Made by a program: the position numbers and the translations under genes. From assembly GCF_038039215.1 (NCBI RefSeq), contig NZ_JBBPCL010000003.1, positions 194,845-258,844 of the forward strand: a DNA stretch of 64,000 bases. Direction: 5' to 3'. The stretch's first letter is position 1, and every line of letters starts with the position of its first letter. The stretch is from Pseudonocardia sp. T1-2H. Its GTDB lineage: Bacteria; Actinomycetota; Actinomycetes; Mycobacteriales; Pseudonocardiaceae. The notes under the pieces are model-generated. The model was not told the DNA's origin. It saw nothing but the letters and a program-made list of their open reading frames with translations, and ran no database searches. Positions 16,141 to 24,924 of the stretch are shown here, piece after piece.

Positions 16141-16628
16141 TTGGCGAGCACGACGAAGTTCTCCCGGGCGTCTGCGATGGCATCCACGAGCCGCCCATGC
16201 TCCTCCCAGGAGGTGTTCCGCTCGAGGGAGTCGCGCAGGTCGTTCACCCGCCGGCGCAGCTGGCGGGCCGCCTGCAGCGTCTTGTTCGGGGCGAGCAGGC
16301 GGATGCGCGTCTGGACGTGGATGAGCTTGTCTCGTTCCTCGTCGAGGGTCGCGATGAGCTTCTTCAGCTTCTCTGGCTCGGCGCACGCTGCAGCGGCTTT
16401 GAAGTAGTCCTTGCCTGCCTGGCCGGCGTCGTAGCTGCTGTTCACGAAGTCGAAGAACGCCTCGACAAGTGTCTCGCGTGCCCACTTCGTCCGTTCGCGC
16501 TTGCTGTTGGCCGTCGTCGTCACGACGAGTGTCGCGACGCTGATGACCGCGCCCACGGCGGCTATCCATGTGGTGACTGTCCAACCACCGCTTTCAGGCG
16601 CCGGGGCTTGCGCGAACCAGGTGAGCAT
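16116..16628 (-). CDS. Membrane-anchored coiled-coil protein of unknown function
   Basis: The 170-residue protein starts MLTWFAQAPAPESGGWTVTTWIAAVGAVISVATLVVTT, giving one N-terminal transmembrane helix, and the rest is a cytoplasmic helical, charged domain (KRERTKWARETLVEAFFDFVNSSYDAGQAGKDYFKAAAA, then LKKLIATLDEERDKLI). The topology is mirrored by its divergent neighbour at 16696, 67 bp away. No catalytic motif is visible. The architecture resembles membrane-bound sensor or effector proteins in phage-defence islands, but that is speculation. Confidence 0.65.
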   Translation of the reverse strand: MLTWFAQAPAPESGGWTVTTWIAAVGAVISVATLVVTTTANSKRERTKWARETLVEAFFDFVNSSYDAGQAGKDYFKAAAACAEPEKLKKLIATLDEERDKLIHVQTRIRLLAPNKTLQAARQLRRRVNDLRDSLERNTSWEEHGRLVDAIADARENFVVLAKEDMSLPK

Positions 16629-16695
16629 CGGGCGATCGTGTCTGCAGACCCCGTCCAGATCAAGCTCGACACGGCCGCACTGAGATCCTCACGAA

Positions 16696-17259
16696 GTGGA
16701 CATCGCAACGGTCTCGATCATTGCCACGGCATCGATCGGGCTCATGACCGTCGGCGGGACGATCTGGAACTCTCTGCAGCCCGCCAGGGTCGCTCGTGAG
16801 GGACGCATCGAGCAACGTCGCGCAGACGCTTATCTGGAGATTCTGCGCCTCGCCGAGCAGGAGAGCCTCTACTACACCGCGCGGATGACGAACCTGCTCA
16901 TCGCCGCCATCGAGGACCAAGCGGGACTCGAGAGCCGGATCGAGGTACCCGAGCCACCGCCTGTGGAGTCCCGGGCCAGCCTCGCAGCCCACGTCGCTGG
17001 GTTCGCCTCCGCCGACGTGGCGAACGCCTACCGGACCTGGCGCACCCGCATGGACGAGGTACGTGGCGCGCACGAGGACATCGCGTTCCACTGGCGGGAG
17101 AACGTCGCTCCCTATGAGGTGGTCGAGCTGGAGATGCTGCAGCCGATGCGCGACATCCGACTCCCCGCGGAGAAGCAGGCCCGCATTGCGATGGCCGACC
17201 AGATCGCGGCCGAGCTCCGGCACCGCCGCCCGAAGCGCCTCGAGCGGCGGAAGACGTAG
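16696..17259 (+). CDS. Membrane-anchored helical protein of unknown function
   Basis: The 187-residue protein starts MDIATVSIIATASIGLMTVGGTIWNSLQ, a single N-terminal membrane helix, followed by a long charged helical cytoplasmic part (ARVAREGRIEQRRADAYLEILRLAEQESLYYTARMTNLLIAAI). It ends in a basic tail (RHRRPKRLERRKT). The start is a GTG at 16696. It diverges from the 16116-16628 gene with a short shared promoter region. The type is common in actinobacterial mobile DNA and unassigned. Confidence 0.65.
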   Translation: MDIATVSIIATASIGLMTVGGTIWNSLQPARVAREGRIEQRRADAYLEILRLAEQESLYYTARMTNLLIAAIEDQAGLESRIEVPEPPPVESRASLAAHVAGFASADVANAYRTWRTRMDEVRGAHEDIAFHWRENVAPYEVVELEMLQPMRDIRLPAEKQARIAMADQIAAELRHRRPKRLERRKT

Positions 17260-17299
17260 TGCACGTCATCGGCGGCACTACCGGCCGGAGGTCGCCCTG

Positions 17300-17600
17300 G
17301 CAACTCACGAGCGACTACGCCGTCTCGGTGCGCGCACCGACCGGCTCCAGCCCGACCCGGTAGCGGCGCGTCGACACGCCGGCGAGCATCCGCTCCGGTG
17401 CCAACCGCCCGAGGACCTCGGTGTCGGAGAACAGCTCATACGACGCCACGGCCAGCTCACCCGAGCCGTCGACCGCGCGTATCCGCGGCCGCTCGACCGG
17501 GACGCGGCGACCGCTGCGGACACCGTCTGGAGCAGCTCATCTCCCGACAGAGTGAGGCGCGCCCGCGCGCTGCGCTGCGGCATACGCCGCTGTTCACCGG
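17300..17600 (-). pseudogene. IS256-family transposase, N-terminal remnant
   Basis: The reverse strand encodes VDGSGELAVASYELFSDTEVLG, then RLAPERMLAGVSTRRYRVGLEPVG, which is the N-terminal part of a Mutator/IS256-type transposase. A TAG at 17317-17315 ends the frame right after GARTETA, and the catalytic domain is absent. The first codons lie near 17600. It marks the left edge of the CoA-degradation genes. Confidence 0.65.
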
Positions 17601-17759
17601 CTAACTAACTTGGCTGACCCATGTTCGAGCTCCTTGAAAAAGCGCTCCAGCAGCCCCTCATGCGGCAGGTAGTCTGGTTAACACCCATTGACATGCTACC
17701 TGTGAGACGGCAGGCTGAGGAACATCTGAGCTCCTGGCCAACCTGGCTGATCTGCCAGT

Positions 17760-17811
17760 CGATGGGCGACGATCAGCCCGTAGATGGGCAACTGGAGCCA
17801 GTCGCCCATCG
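17760..17811. promoter_or_regulatory. 11-bp inverted repeat before the acyl-CoA dehydrogenase
   Basis: CGATGGGCGAC (17760-17770) and GTCGCCCATCG (17801-17811) are perfect inverted arms 30 bp apart, starting about 95 bp upstream of the dehydrogenase. It may be a regulator site for the plus-strand operon; a hairpin terminator for the IS relic is less likely, given its direction. Confidence 0.45.
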
Positions 17812-17855
17812 TCCGCACTCAGGCTTGGGCGCGACAGTAAGGAGTGTTTACGGTC

Positions 17856-19007
17856 ATGTACATGTCGCCCTGGATGTCTGACGAGCTTGCGGCCCTCGAG
17901 GAGCTGACCGCAGACTTCATCGCGAAAGAAGCGCTACCGCGCCACGCCCAATGGGTCCTCGACAAGCGCATCGGGCGGGACTTCTGGGAGGCCGCGGGGG
18001 AAATTGGCCTGCTCGGCTGTTCCGTTCCGACCGAGTTCGGGGGCGGCGGCGCGACCGTACTGCACGATTTCGTTGTGCTGGCCGCGATGACGCGTGCTGG
18101 CCTCACGGCGTCGTCCTTGCAAGTGCACAGCGTGATCATGCCGCACTATCTGGTCCGCTACGGCAGCCCGGAGCAGAAGAAGCGATGGTTGCCCGACCTG
18201 TGCGCCGGGCGCGCGATCGGGGCAATTGCGATGACCGAGCCCGATGTCGGCACCGATCTCCAGGCGCTGCGCACCCGGGCCGTCCGAGACGGTGACGACT
18301 ACGTCATTTCCGGTTCGAAGACATTCATAACCAACGGCACCACGGCCGATCTGGTGATCGTGGCCGCAACCACCGATCCGAGCAAGAAGGCTCACGGGAT
18401 CACGCTGTTCGCGGTCGAGACCGCGAATAGCCCGGGTTTCCGGGTGGGTCGCGCCCTGCACAAGATCGGTCAGCACGAGTCCGACACCGCCGAACTGTTC
18501 TTCGACGGTGTCCGGGTGCCAGCGGCGAACCGGCTCGGCGCCGACGGGCAGGGGTGGGGCATGCTCATGGGGCAGCTGCCGCTGGAACGGCTGATCGTCG
18601 GCGTCAACTCGGTGGCCGCCATGGAGACCGCAGTCGATCTGGCCACCGAGTACGCCAACGAGAGGCGGGCATTCGGTCGGCCGCTCATCGACAAGCAGCA
18701 CGTTCGGTTCGAGTTGGCCGAGTGCGCCACTCTCGCCCACGTCGCGCGGACATTCCTGGACAGCTGCATCGTCCGCCTGCTCGACGGCACCCTCGATTCG
18801 ACGGTGGCGCCGATGGCTAAGTGGTGGCTGAGCGAGGTCGAGTGCCAGGTCGTGGACCGGTGCCTGCAGGTCTTCGGTGGATACGGCTACATGCAGGAGT
18901 ACCCAATCGCGCGGCTGTATGTGAACGCGCGTGTACAGAAGATCTACGGCGGCACCAACGAGATCATGAAGGAAGTCATCGGTCGCGGTCTCGTCCAGTC
19001 GTCGTGA
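17856..19007 (+). CDS. Acyl-CoA dehydrogenase
   Basis: The 383-residue flavoprotein oxidises an acyl-CoA to the 2,3-enoyl-CoA, passing electrons to ETF. Signatures are AIAMTEPDVGTDLQALRT (flavin and substrate binding), the YVISGSKTFITNGTTADLVIV strand, RRAFGRPLIDKQHVRFELAE, and QVFGGYGYMQEYPIARLYVNARVQKIYGGTNEIMKEVI at the C-terminus; the usual catalytic base Glu corresponds to the YGGTNEIM segment. GGAG is eleven bases before ATG 17856, so I choose it over the GTG at 17844, which overlaps that site. It heads the plus-strand operon that continues to the ligase ending at 23593. Confidence 0.92.
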   Translation: MYMSPWMSDELAALEELTADFIAKEALPRHAQWVLDKRIGRDFWEAAGEIGLLGCSVPTEFGGGGATVLHDFVVLAAMTRAGLTASSLQVHSVIMPHYLVRYGSPEQKKRWLPDLCAGRAIGAIAMTEPDVGTDLQALRTRAVRDGDDYVISGSKTFITNGTTADLVIVAATTDPSKKAHGITLFAVETANSPGFRVGRALHKIGQHESDTAELFFDGVRVPAANRLGADGQGWGMLMGQLPLERLIVGVNSVAAMETAVDLATEYANERRAFGRPLIDKQHVRFELAECATLAHVARTFLDSCIVRLLDGTLDSTVAPMAKWWLSEVECQVVDRCLQVFGGYGYMQEYPIARLYVNARVQKIYGGTNEIMKEVIGRGLVQSS

Positions 19008-19030
19008 TCAGCAAGGAAAGAGATGAGGAG

Positions 19031-19879
19031 ATGGCCGTGACCGAGCAGCATGCACGAATCCGCACCGAGCACCCGGCGCGGGGAGTCGCGCGTATCGTCC
19101 TGGCGCGACCGGAGAAGCGCAATGCCCAGGACCCCCGGATGCTCTACGAACTGGACGCGGCGTTCGTGGCGGCGACTGCGGACCCCGATGTCCGGGTCAT
19201 CATCCTGGCGGCGGACGGGCCGGACTTCTCGTCCGGCCATGACCTCGTGGCCGGGTTCGAGATGCCGGGGCCGCCGACCGCCACGCTGGAGGGTGACTTC
19301 GACGCCGAGGGGATCGAGGGGCACCTGTCCTTCGAGTGCGAGGCCTATCTCGGGCTGTGCCGGCGCTGGCGCGACATCCCTAAGCCCACGATCGCGCAGG
19401 TCCAGGGCAAGGTCATCGGCGGCGGCCTGATGCTCGTCTGGCCGCTCGACCTAATCGTCGCTGCTGAGTCGGCCTCGTTCTCCGACCCCGTCGCGGCGTT
19501 CGGGGTCAACGGCGGGGAGTACTTCGTGCATCCGTGGGAGCTGGGTGCCCGCCGGGCGAAGGAGCTCCTATTCACTGGAGAGCCCATCGGGGCACGTGAC
19601 GCGTGCGCACTCGGGATGGTGAACCGCGTGGTACCGGAGAGCGACCTGGAAGCAGAGACGCTGTCGCTTGCTGAGCTCATCGCCACCCGGCCCTCGATGG
19701 GCCTTCGGCTCGCCAAGCGCAGCGTGAACGGCGCCCTCGACGCGCAGGGGCAGGCCACCGCCATCGACAACGCTTTCGCCCTGCACCACGTAGGGCACGC
19801 CAACAACCTGATCCGCTATGGCCAGATCATCGATCCCGCGGGCGTCGAGTTGGTTCGCCGCTCGGTGCGGAAGCCGTGA
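19031..19879 (+). CDS. Crotonase-fold enoyl-CoA hydratase/isomerase
   Basis: This 282-residue protein hydrates or isomerises an enoyl-CoA. The oxyanion-hole segments are FSSGHDLVAGF and QGKVIGGGLMLVWPLDLIVAAESASF. The standard paired catalytic Glu residues are not obvious: the usual G-G-G-x-E-L is GGGLMLV here, and the second site reads NGGEYFVHPWELG. It may therefore be a divergent member with other chemistry. ATG 19031 starts after GAGGAG. Its stop overlaps the CoA-transferase start as GTGA. It works between the acyl-CoA dehydrogenase and the CaiB-type enzyme. Confidence 0.88.
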   Translation: MAVTEQHARIRTEHPARGVARIVLARPEKRNAQDPRMLYELDAAFVAATADPDVRVIILAADGPDFSSGHDLVAGFEMPGPPTATLEGDFDAEGIEGHLSFECEAYLGLCRRWRDIPKPTIAQVQGKVIGGGLMLVWPLDLIVAAESASFSDPVAAFGVNGGEYFVHPWELGARRAKELLFTGEPIGARDACALGMVNRVVPESDLEAETLSLAELIATRPSMGLRLAKRSVNGALDAQGQATAIDNAFALHHVGHANNLIRYGQIIDPAGVELVRRSVRKP

Positions 19880-21109
19880 CGATCCGGGCTGCCCGAACTC
19901 ATGCCGGGAGCGTCGCGTCGCCGTCGCCGTCGCCGTCGGATCGGGCATCGGAAGCGGCGACCGTGGCGGGTCCCCTCGCCGGCATCCGCGTGATCGAACT
20001 TGCCGGCATCGGACCGGGCCCGTTCTGCGGTATGCTCCTCGCCGATCTGGGGGCGGATGTCATCCGGGTCGAGCGGGCGGGCGAGCCGTCGCCGTTCGCC
20101 CGGTATCACGAGATCCTCAACCGCGGGCGCCGCTCGATCGCCGTCGACCTCAAGCACCCCGAAGGCGCCGGCCTCGTGCTCGCGCTCGCCGAGCGCAGCG
20201 ATGTCCTGTTCGAGGGGTTCCGGCCGGGGGTGGCCGAGCGGCTCGGCGTCGGCCCTGAGGACTGCCTGGTACGCAATCCCCGCCTGGTCTACGGCCGGAT
20301 GACGGGTTGGGGCCGGACCGGCCACTACGCGGAGCGGGTCGGGCACGACATCAACTACCTCGGGTTGACGGGGGCGCTCCACGCCACGGGTCGACCAGGA
20401 CAGGCGCCGGTCCCCCCACTAAATCTGGTCGGTGACTTTGGCGGCGGCGGCGTGTTCCTCGCGCTCGGCATCGTCAGCGCGGTGCTGGAGGCCCGCCGCT
20501 CCGGGGCCGGGCAGGTCGTCGACGCGGCGATCGTCGACGGGGTGAGCTCGCTCATGAGCACCGTGCACGCCTTGCATGCACTGGGTGAGTGGAGCGACGA
20601 ACGCGGCTCGAACCTGATCGACGGTGGGGCGCCCTACTACGACTCCTACCGGTGCGCGGATGGCCGCTATATGGCGGTGGGGGCCCTAGAGGACCAGTTC
20701 TACGCCGAGCTGCTTGCCGGGCTACGACTGTCCGACGACCCGGACTGCACGGTCGCGCGCCATGACCCCGCCCGCTGGCCAGGCATCCGGCAGAAGCTGG
20801 CCGAGACCTTCGCGACCGCGACCAGGGACCAGTGGTGCGAGGTCTTCGACGGCCGTGATGCGTGTGTGACGCCCGTTCTCACCGTGTCCGAAGCGCTGGA
20901 GCACCCGCACAACCGCGAACGGAACGCCTTCACCACGGTCGGCGGCGTCGCCCAGGCAGCTCCTGCCCCGCGCTTCGGACGCACGCCGGGTGCCGTGCGG
21001 CGGCCCACGCCCCGGCCCGGCCAGCACACCCGGGAGGTGTTGCTGGAAGCTCGGTCTGGCCCCCGACGAGGTCCAGCGCACGCTCGACGTCGCCGCGGTG
21101 CGGGAGTGA
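19876..21109 (+). CDS. CaiB/BaiF-family (class III) CoA-transferase, frameshifted near its end
   Basis: The protein begins with a low-complexity leader (SPSPSPSD) followed by a CaiB-family body: LAGIRVIELAGIGPGPFCGMLLADLGADVIRVER, NRGRRSIAVDLKHPEG, and a catalytic Asp region in GHDINYLGLTGAL. These enzymes move CoA between acids or racemise 2-methylacyl-CoAs. Near 21050 one extra base shifts the frame; the lost end in the next frame is GLAPDEVQRTLDVAAVRE and stops at 21107-21109. Corrected length is about 410 residues. As written, translation runs into the next gene in the same frame and would yield one 685-residue fusion. GTG 19876 overlaps the upstream stop. Confidence 0.85.
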
Positions 21110-21933
21110 ACATGGACCATCGGGAGATCCGCTACACCCGGGAGGGCGGCGCCGCGCTGATCAGGCTCGCCCGTCCGACCCGGGGCAACGGGCTGACCGC
21201 CGTCATGGTCGGGGAGATCCTCGAGGCGCTCGACCGCGCGGAGGCCGACGGCACGGTGCTCGGCGTCGTCGTCACGGGGGAAGGGCCGTCCTTCTGCGTC
21301 GGTGCGGACGTGTCGGACGGCCCCGAGGCGCTCACGGTGCTGCTGGAGGAGGCCGGCTCCCACGACAGCAGCACCAACTATCGGGAGCCCGCGGGAAGAA
21401 TCACGCTGCGCATCCATCACATGTCGAAGCCGGTGATCGCGGCGGTCAACGGCGACGCGATCGGAGGCGGCGCCACGATCATCAGCGCGATGGATCTGCG
21501 CCTCGCCAGCACGGAGGCCCGGTTCGGTTTCGTGTTCACCCGCCGCGGGCTGACCCCCGAAGGGGCCTCCACCTGGTTCCTGCCCCGCATCGTGGGCGAC
21601 AGCCGCGCTGCCGAGTGGCTGCTCTGGGGTCGGTTGATCAGCGCGGACGAGGCACTGGCGGCCGGGTTCGTCAGCTCCCTGCACGCACCGGGCGACGAGG
21701 TCGCCGAGGCTCTGCGTCTGGTCGACGAGCTGGGCCGGCACACCTCGCCGACCGCGGTCGCGGCGACCCGGCGGTTGGTACGGGATGCGCACGGTGAGCA
21801 GACGCCGCTGCAGGCCGCTAGAAGGGAGTCGTGCGCGCTGCGCCGGAGCGCCATGGGAATCGATGGCAGGGAGGGAATCACCGCCTTCCTCGAACACCGG
21901 CCGGCGCAGTTCTCGGCGCTCGAGCGGCCCTGA
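21106..21933 (+). CDS. Enoyl-CoA hydratase/isomerase (crotonase fold)
   Basis: This 275-residue crotonase has oxyanion segments FCVGADVSDGP and VNGDAIGGGATIISAMDLRLASTEARFGFVFTRRGLTPEGASTWFLPRIVG; the second Glu (TPEGASTWFLPR) is present, but the first (GGGxE) is GGGATI. The C-terminus has SSLHAPGDEVAEALRLVDEL. The start is the GTG at 21106, whose GTGA overlaps the corrected CoA-transferase stop, or the ATG at 21112. It follows the CoA-transferase without a gap and precedes the ligase. Confidence 0.87.
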   Translation: MNMDHREIRYTREGGAALIRLARPTRGNGLTAVMVGEILEALDRAEADGTVLGVVVTGEGPSFCVGADVSDGPEALTVLLEEAGSHDSSTNYREPAGRITLRIHHMSKPVIAAVNGDAIGGGATIISAMDLRLASTEARFGFVFTRRGLTPEGASTWFLPRIVGDSRAAEWLLWGRLISADEALAAGFVSSLHAPGDEVAEALRLVDELGRHTSPTAVAATRRLVRDAHGEQTPLQAARRESCALRRSAMGIDGREGITAFLEHRPAQFSALERP

Positions 21934-22028
21934 CGCGGCAGAAATGAACTGACCATGCGGTTGTCGCCACCGTGGTGGCCCGATGGGGCACCGCGACGTG
22001 CCGCACCCTGACGAGGAGGAGCGTCGTC

Positions 22029-23593
22029 GTGGATTTCGGATCGATCTTGCGCAAGAGCTGCCGCGTGTATCAGCACAACGTCGCGGTCACCTTCGAACAG
22101 CAGCACCAGACGTATGCGCAGTTGTGGGAGCGGGCCTGCCGGCTGGCAAACGCGCTGCGCGATCTCGGGCTCGAACCGGGCGACCGGGTGGCGGTGCTAG
22201 GCGACAACCAGCTCGAAACCATCGAGCAGGCCGCCGGCCTCGCACTTGCCGGGTTGGTGCGCTGCCCGATGTACGTGCAGAACCCACCCGAGAGCCACGT
22301 GCATTGTCTGAACGACGTGGGAGCCAGAGCCTGTCTAGTCCAAAAAGCCTACGTCCCCGACGTCGTGGCCATCCGCGACCGGGTTCCTGACCTGAAGCAC
22401 CTCATCGGCGTGGGCTCCACCGAAGGGGTCGACCTGAACTACGAGCAGATGCTTGCCGCGGCCTCGCCCGTCGACAGCCATGACGTAACGCTGGGGGAGG
22501 ACGACGACCACATCATCCGGTTCTCCGCGGGCACCACCGGACGACCGAAGGGAATTCTGCATTCCGTCCGGGGTTGGCGGGAGATGGGCAACGAGTTCGC
22601 TCTCGTCCTGCCGCGGATGCGGGATACGGACGCCTATCTCGTCGCTGCCCCATTGTCCCACGCCGCGGGCCTGCTGTTGTGGCCACTCATTGCGCACGGC
22701 TGCCGTCATGTAATCATGCCGGCATTCCATCCCGGTCGCTTCCTCGATCTCGTCGAGAGCGAGCGCTGCACGCTGACCTTCCTGGTCCCCACCATGATCC
22801 AGATGGTGGCCACCGAGCCGGGGCGGGCACCCGCGACCTGTCCAGCCTGCGGATGGTGCTCTACGGCGCCTCGCCGATCACCGAACGGACACTGCGCGAG
22901 AGCATCGGGCTCTGGGGCAACATTATGTATCAGGTCTACGGGCAGTCCGAAGCGCTGCCCGCCACCGTGCTTACGCCGCAGCACCACGTCCTCGACGACA
23001 GCGAGCAGAACCGCCGCTACCTACGATCAGCCGGGCGAATCACGCCGAACTCAGCCGTGGCGATCCTGGACGACCAGGACGTGGAGGTACCCAGCGGAGA
23101 ACTTGGCGAGATCTGCGTGAAGAGCCCGGGTGCGATGAAGGCGATCTGGGGTGACCCGGAGGCGACCGCACTGCGGATCACCGCGGCGGGGTACGTGCGA
23201 TCCCGCGATATCGGCTACCTCGATGACCGCGGGTTCCTCTACCTTGCGGACCGCAAGGAAGACATGATCATCTCCGGCGGTTTCAACGTCTGGCCGGCGG
23301 AGGTGGAGAACGCGCTGGCGTCGCATCCGGCGGTCCAGGAGGCCGCGGTCGTCGGCGTGCCGGACCAGAAGTGGGGTGAGGCCGTGCTGGCCGTCGTCGT
23401 GCTCCGTGAGCAGCAGCAGGCCACCGAGCAGGAGCTCATCGACTGGGCCCGGCAGAAGGTCGGGCGGATCAAGAAACCCTCCAGGATTGAGTTCTCCACC
23501 GAGCCGCTGCCCAAGAGCCCGGTGGGCAAGATGATCCGCAGGCTCGTCCGGGAGCGGTTCGGCAGCACCGGCCAGCACATCCACGGCGCATAG
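22029..23593 (+). CDS. Acyl-CoA ligase (AMP-forming), with an internal frameshift
   Basis: The N-terminal part holds FSAGTTGRPKGILHS (ATP loop) and PLSHAAGLLLW; the C-terminal part, in another frame, holds MYQVYGQSEALPATV, YVRSRDIGYLDDRGFLYLADRKEDMIISGGFNVWPAEVE and PKSPVGKMIRRLVR with the catalytic Lys. The break is in a G-rich stretch at about 22820-22835, and joining the frames gives about 521 residues, a normal size. GTG 22029 has GAGGAGGAG upstream. It ends the plus-strand operon and probably activates the acid that feeds it. Confidence 0.85.
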
Positions 23594-23666
23594 GCCGCCA
23601 CTCCTGCCGGGAGGACCTCCGGGTTCGGGTGGGGGACCCGCCCGAACCCCGGAAGCACGATCCCGG

Positions 23667-24905
23667 CTACCGGATCGACGATTCAATCGACGGCAGGAAC
23701 AGGACACGCAGGGCGATCTCGGTGAGCTCGTCCGCCAGCTCCGCGTGATCGAGGACAGAGGGCACGCGAACGGTGTCCTCGACGAGCGACATCGCGGTGT
23801 TCACGCGCAGGCGCACTGCTGCTTCGGGTATCGCGGGCCGCTCCCTGCTCACCCAACGCACCCATTCCGTACTCCGGTCGTGCCGTAGGCGCTGCAGACG
23901 TTCGGCCGCGGTGTCGGGAAGGTGCAACGACTCGGTCACCGAGACCGAGACGAGGTCAGGAGCCTCGAGCGCAACACGCACGTACCCGGCGACCAGTCCC
24001 CGCAGCGCCGTGACGTCGTCGTCAGCGCAGCGAAGAGCGCGAACCGACTCGAGCGTGAACCACTCCTCGAGCCGGCCGATCAACGTCACGAGAATATCGG
24101 CCTTGCTCTCGAAATAGCGGTAGAGGGCCGGCCCTGCTATCCCCTGCTGGGCCCCGATGTCATCGATGCTGACAGCGGCGTAGCCGTGCCGGCGGAAGGC
24201 GCGCGCCGCGGATCTCAGCAGCTCTTCCCGACGTGAGGAGAGCATCCTGACCGGCCGCTCGGCGGCCGCAGCGGCAGAGCTCGCGGACTGCGCGGAGGAG
24301 CCCACCTGCGCCGCGACGGCTGAGCGGCAGGCCGACAACAGGAACGACTCGAAATCCGCCCGCGGCACGGCGAGCTGGTGGTGGCCGGGGCTGGCGAGGA
24401 TTCCGAGAATTGCCCACGCACGTATCTCTGCAACGGATTGGGGGACGTCGGGCAGGCAGGCATGGATCGCTGTCGCGATTTCGCCCGCGATGCCGGCCAG
24501 CCGGCGCCGCACTCCCTGGTAGTCGTCTGCGTCGAGGTAACGTGCTTCGCGCTGCCATAGGAGCGCCAGGTGACGAGTGTCCAGAGCCGCCGGCACCAGC
24601 CTCTGCAGGAGGCCCTCCAACTGGTGCGGCGCCAGACCCGGCGCCTCTGAAGCCGGAGCCGTCAGCGCTGCGAGGTATCGCCCCTGTCCTTCGGTGACAA
24701 CGTGCGAGAGCAGCGCCTTCTTGTGAGCGTAATGACGGTACAGAGCGCGAACGGTGATGTCCGTCATCGCTGCGATGTCTTCCATCCGGACCGCGTGGAA
24801 CCCGTTCCGCACAAACAGCTCGCTCGCATTGTCGGCGATCTGCTTCTTACGGTCTTTCGGTCGACGCTTGCGCTCAACGTCGACTCCAGGGGACCCCGAT
24901 GCCAC
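23667..24905 (-). CDS. TetR-type regulator with two tandem DNA-binding domains
   Basis: At 412 residues it is about twice the normal TetR length and holds two full TetR units. The first helix-turn-helix is IADNASELFVRNGFHAVRMEDIAAMTDITVRALYRHYAHKKALL; the second, near residue 230, is ELLRSAARAFRRHGYAAVSIDDIGAQQGIAGPALYRYFESKADIL. An Ala/Ser linker (QSASSAAAAAERP) joins them. GTG 24905 starts 19 bp after the ligase stop, so the gene is the last of the minus-strand operon with the Baeyer-Villiger enzyme, which it may regulate. Tandem TetR proteins are known in actinomycetes. Confidence 0.9.
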   Translation of the reverse strand: MASGSPGVDVERKRRPKDRKKQIADNASELFVRNGFHAVRMEDIAAMTDITVRALYRHYAHKKALLSHVVTEGQGRYLAALTAPASEAPGLAPHQLEGLLQRLVPAALDTRHLALLWQREARYLDADDYQGVRRRLAGIAGEIATAIHACLPDVPQSVAEIRAWAILGILASPGHHQLAVPRADFESFLLSACRSAVAAQVGSSAQSASSAAAAAERPVRMLSSRREELLRSAARAFRRHGYAAVSIDDIGAQQGIAGPALYRYFESKADILVTLIGRLEEWFTLESVRALRCADDDVTALRGLVAGYVRVALEAPDLVSVSVTESLHLPDTAAERLQRLRHDRSTEWVRWVSRERPAIPEAAVRLRVNTAMSLVEDTVRVPSVLDHAELADELTEIALRVLFLPSIESSIR

Positions 24906-24924
24906 AGTCGATCCTTCCGTACCG

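Noticed and set aside
18821..19030. Upstream extension of the crotonase open frame
   Set aside because: The frame is open into the acyl-CoA dehydrogenase gene, but ATG 19031 with GAGGAG fits the family's N-terminus.
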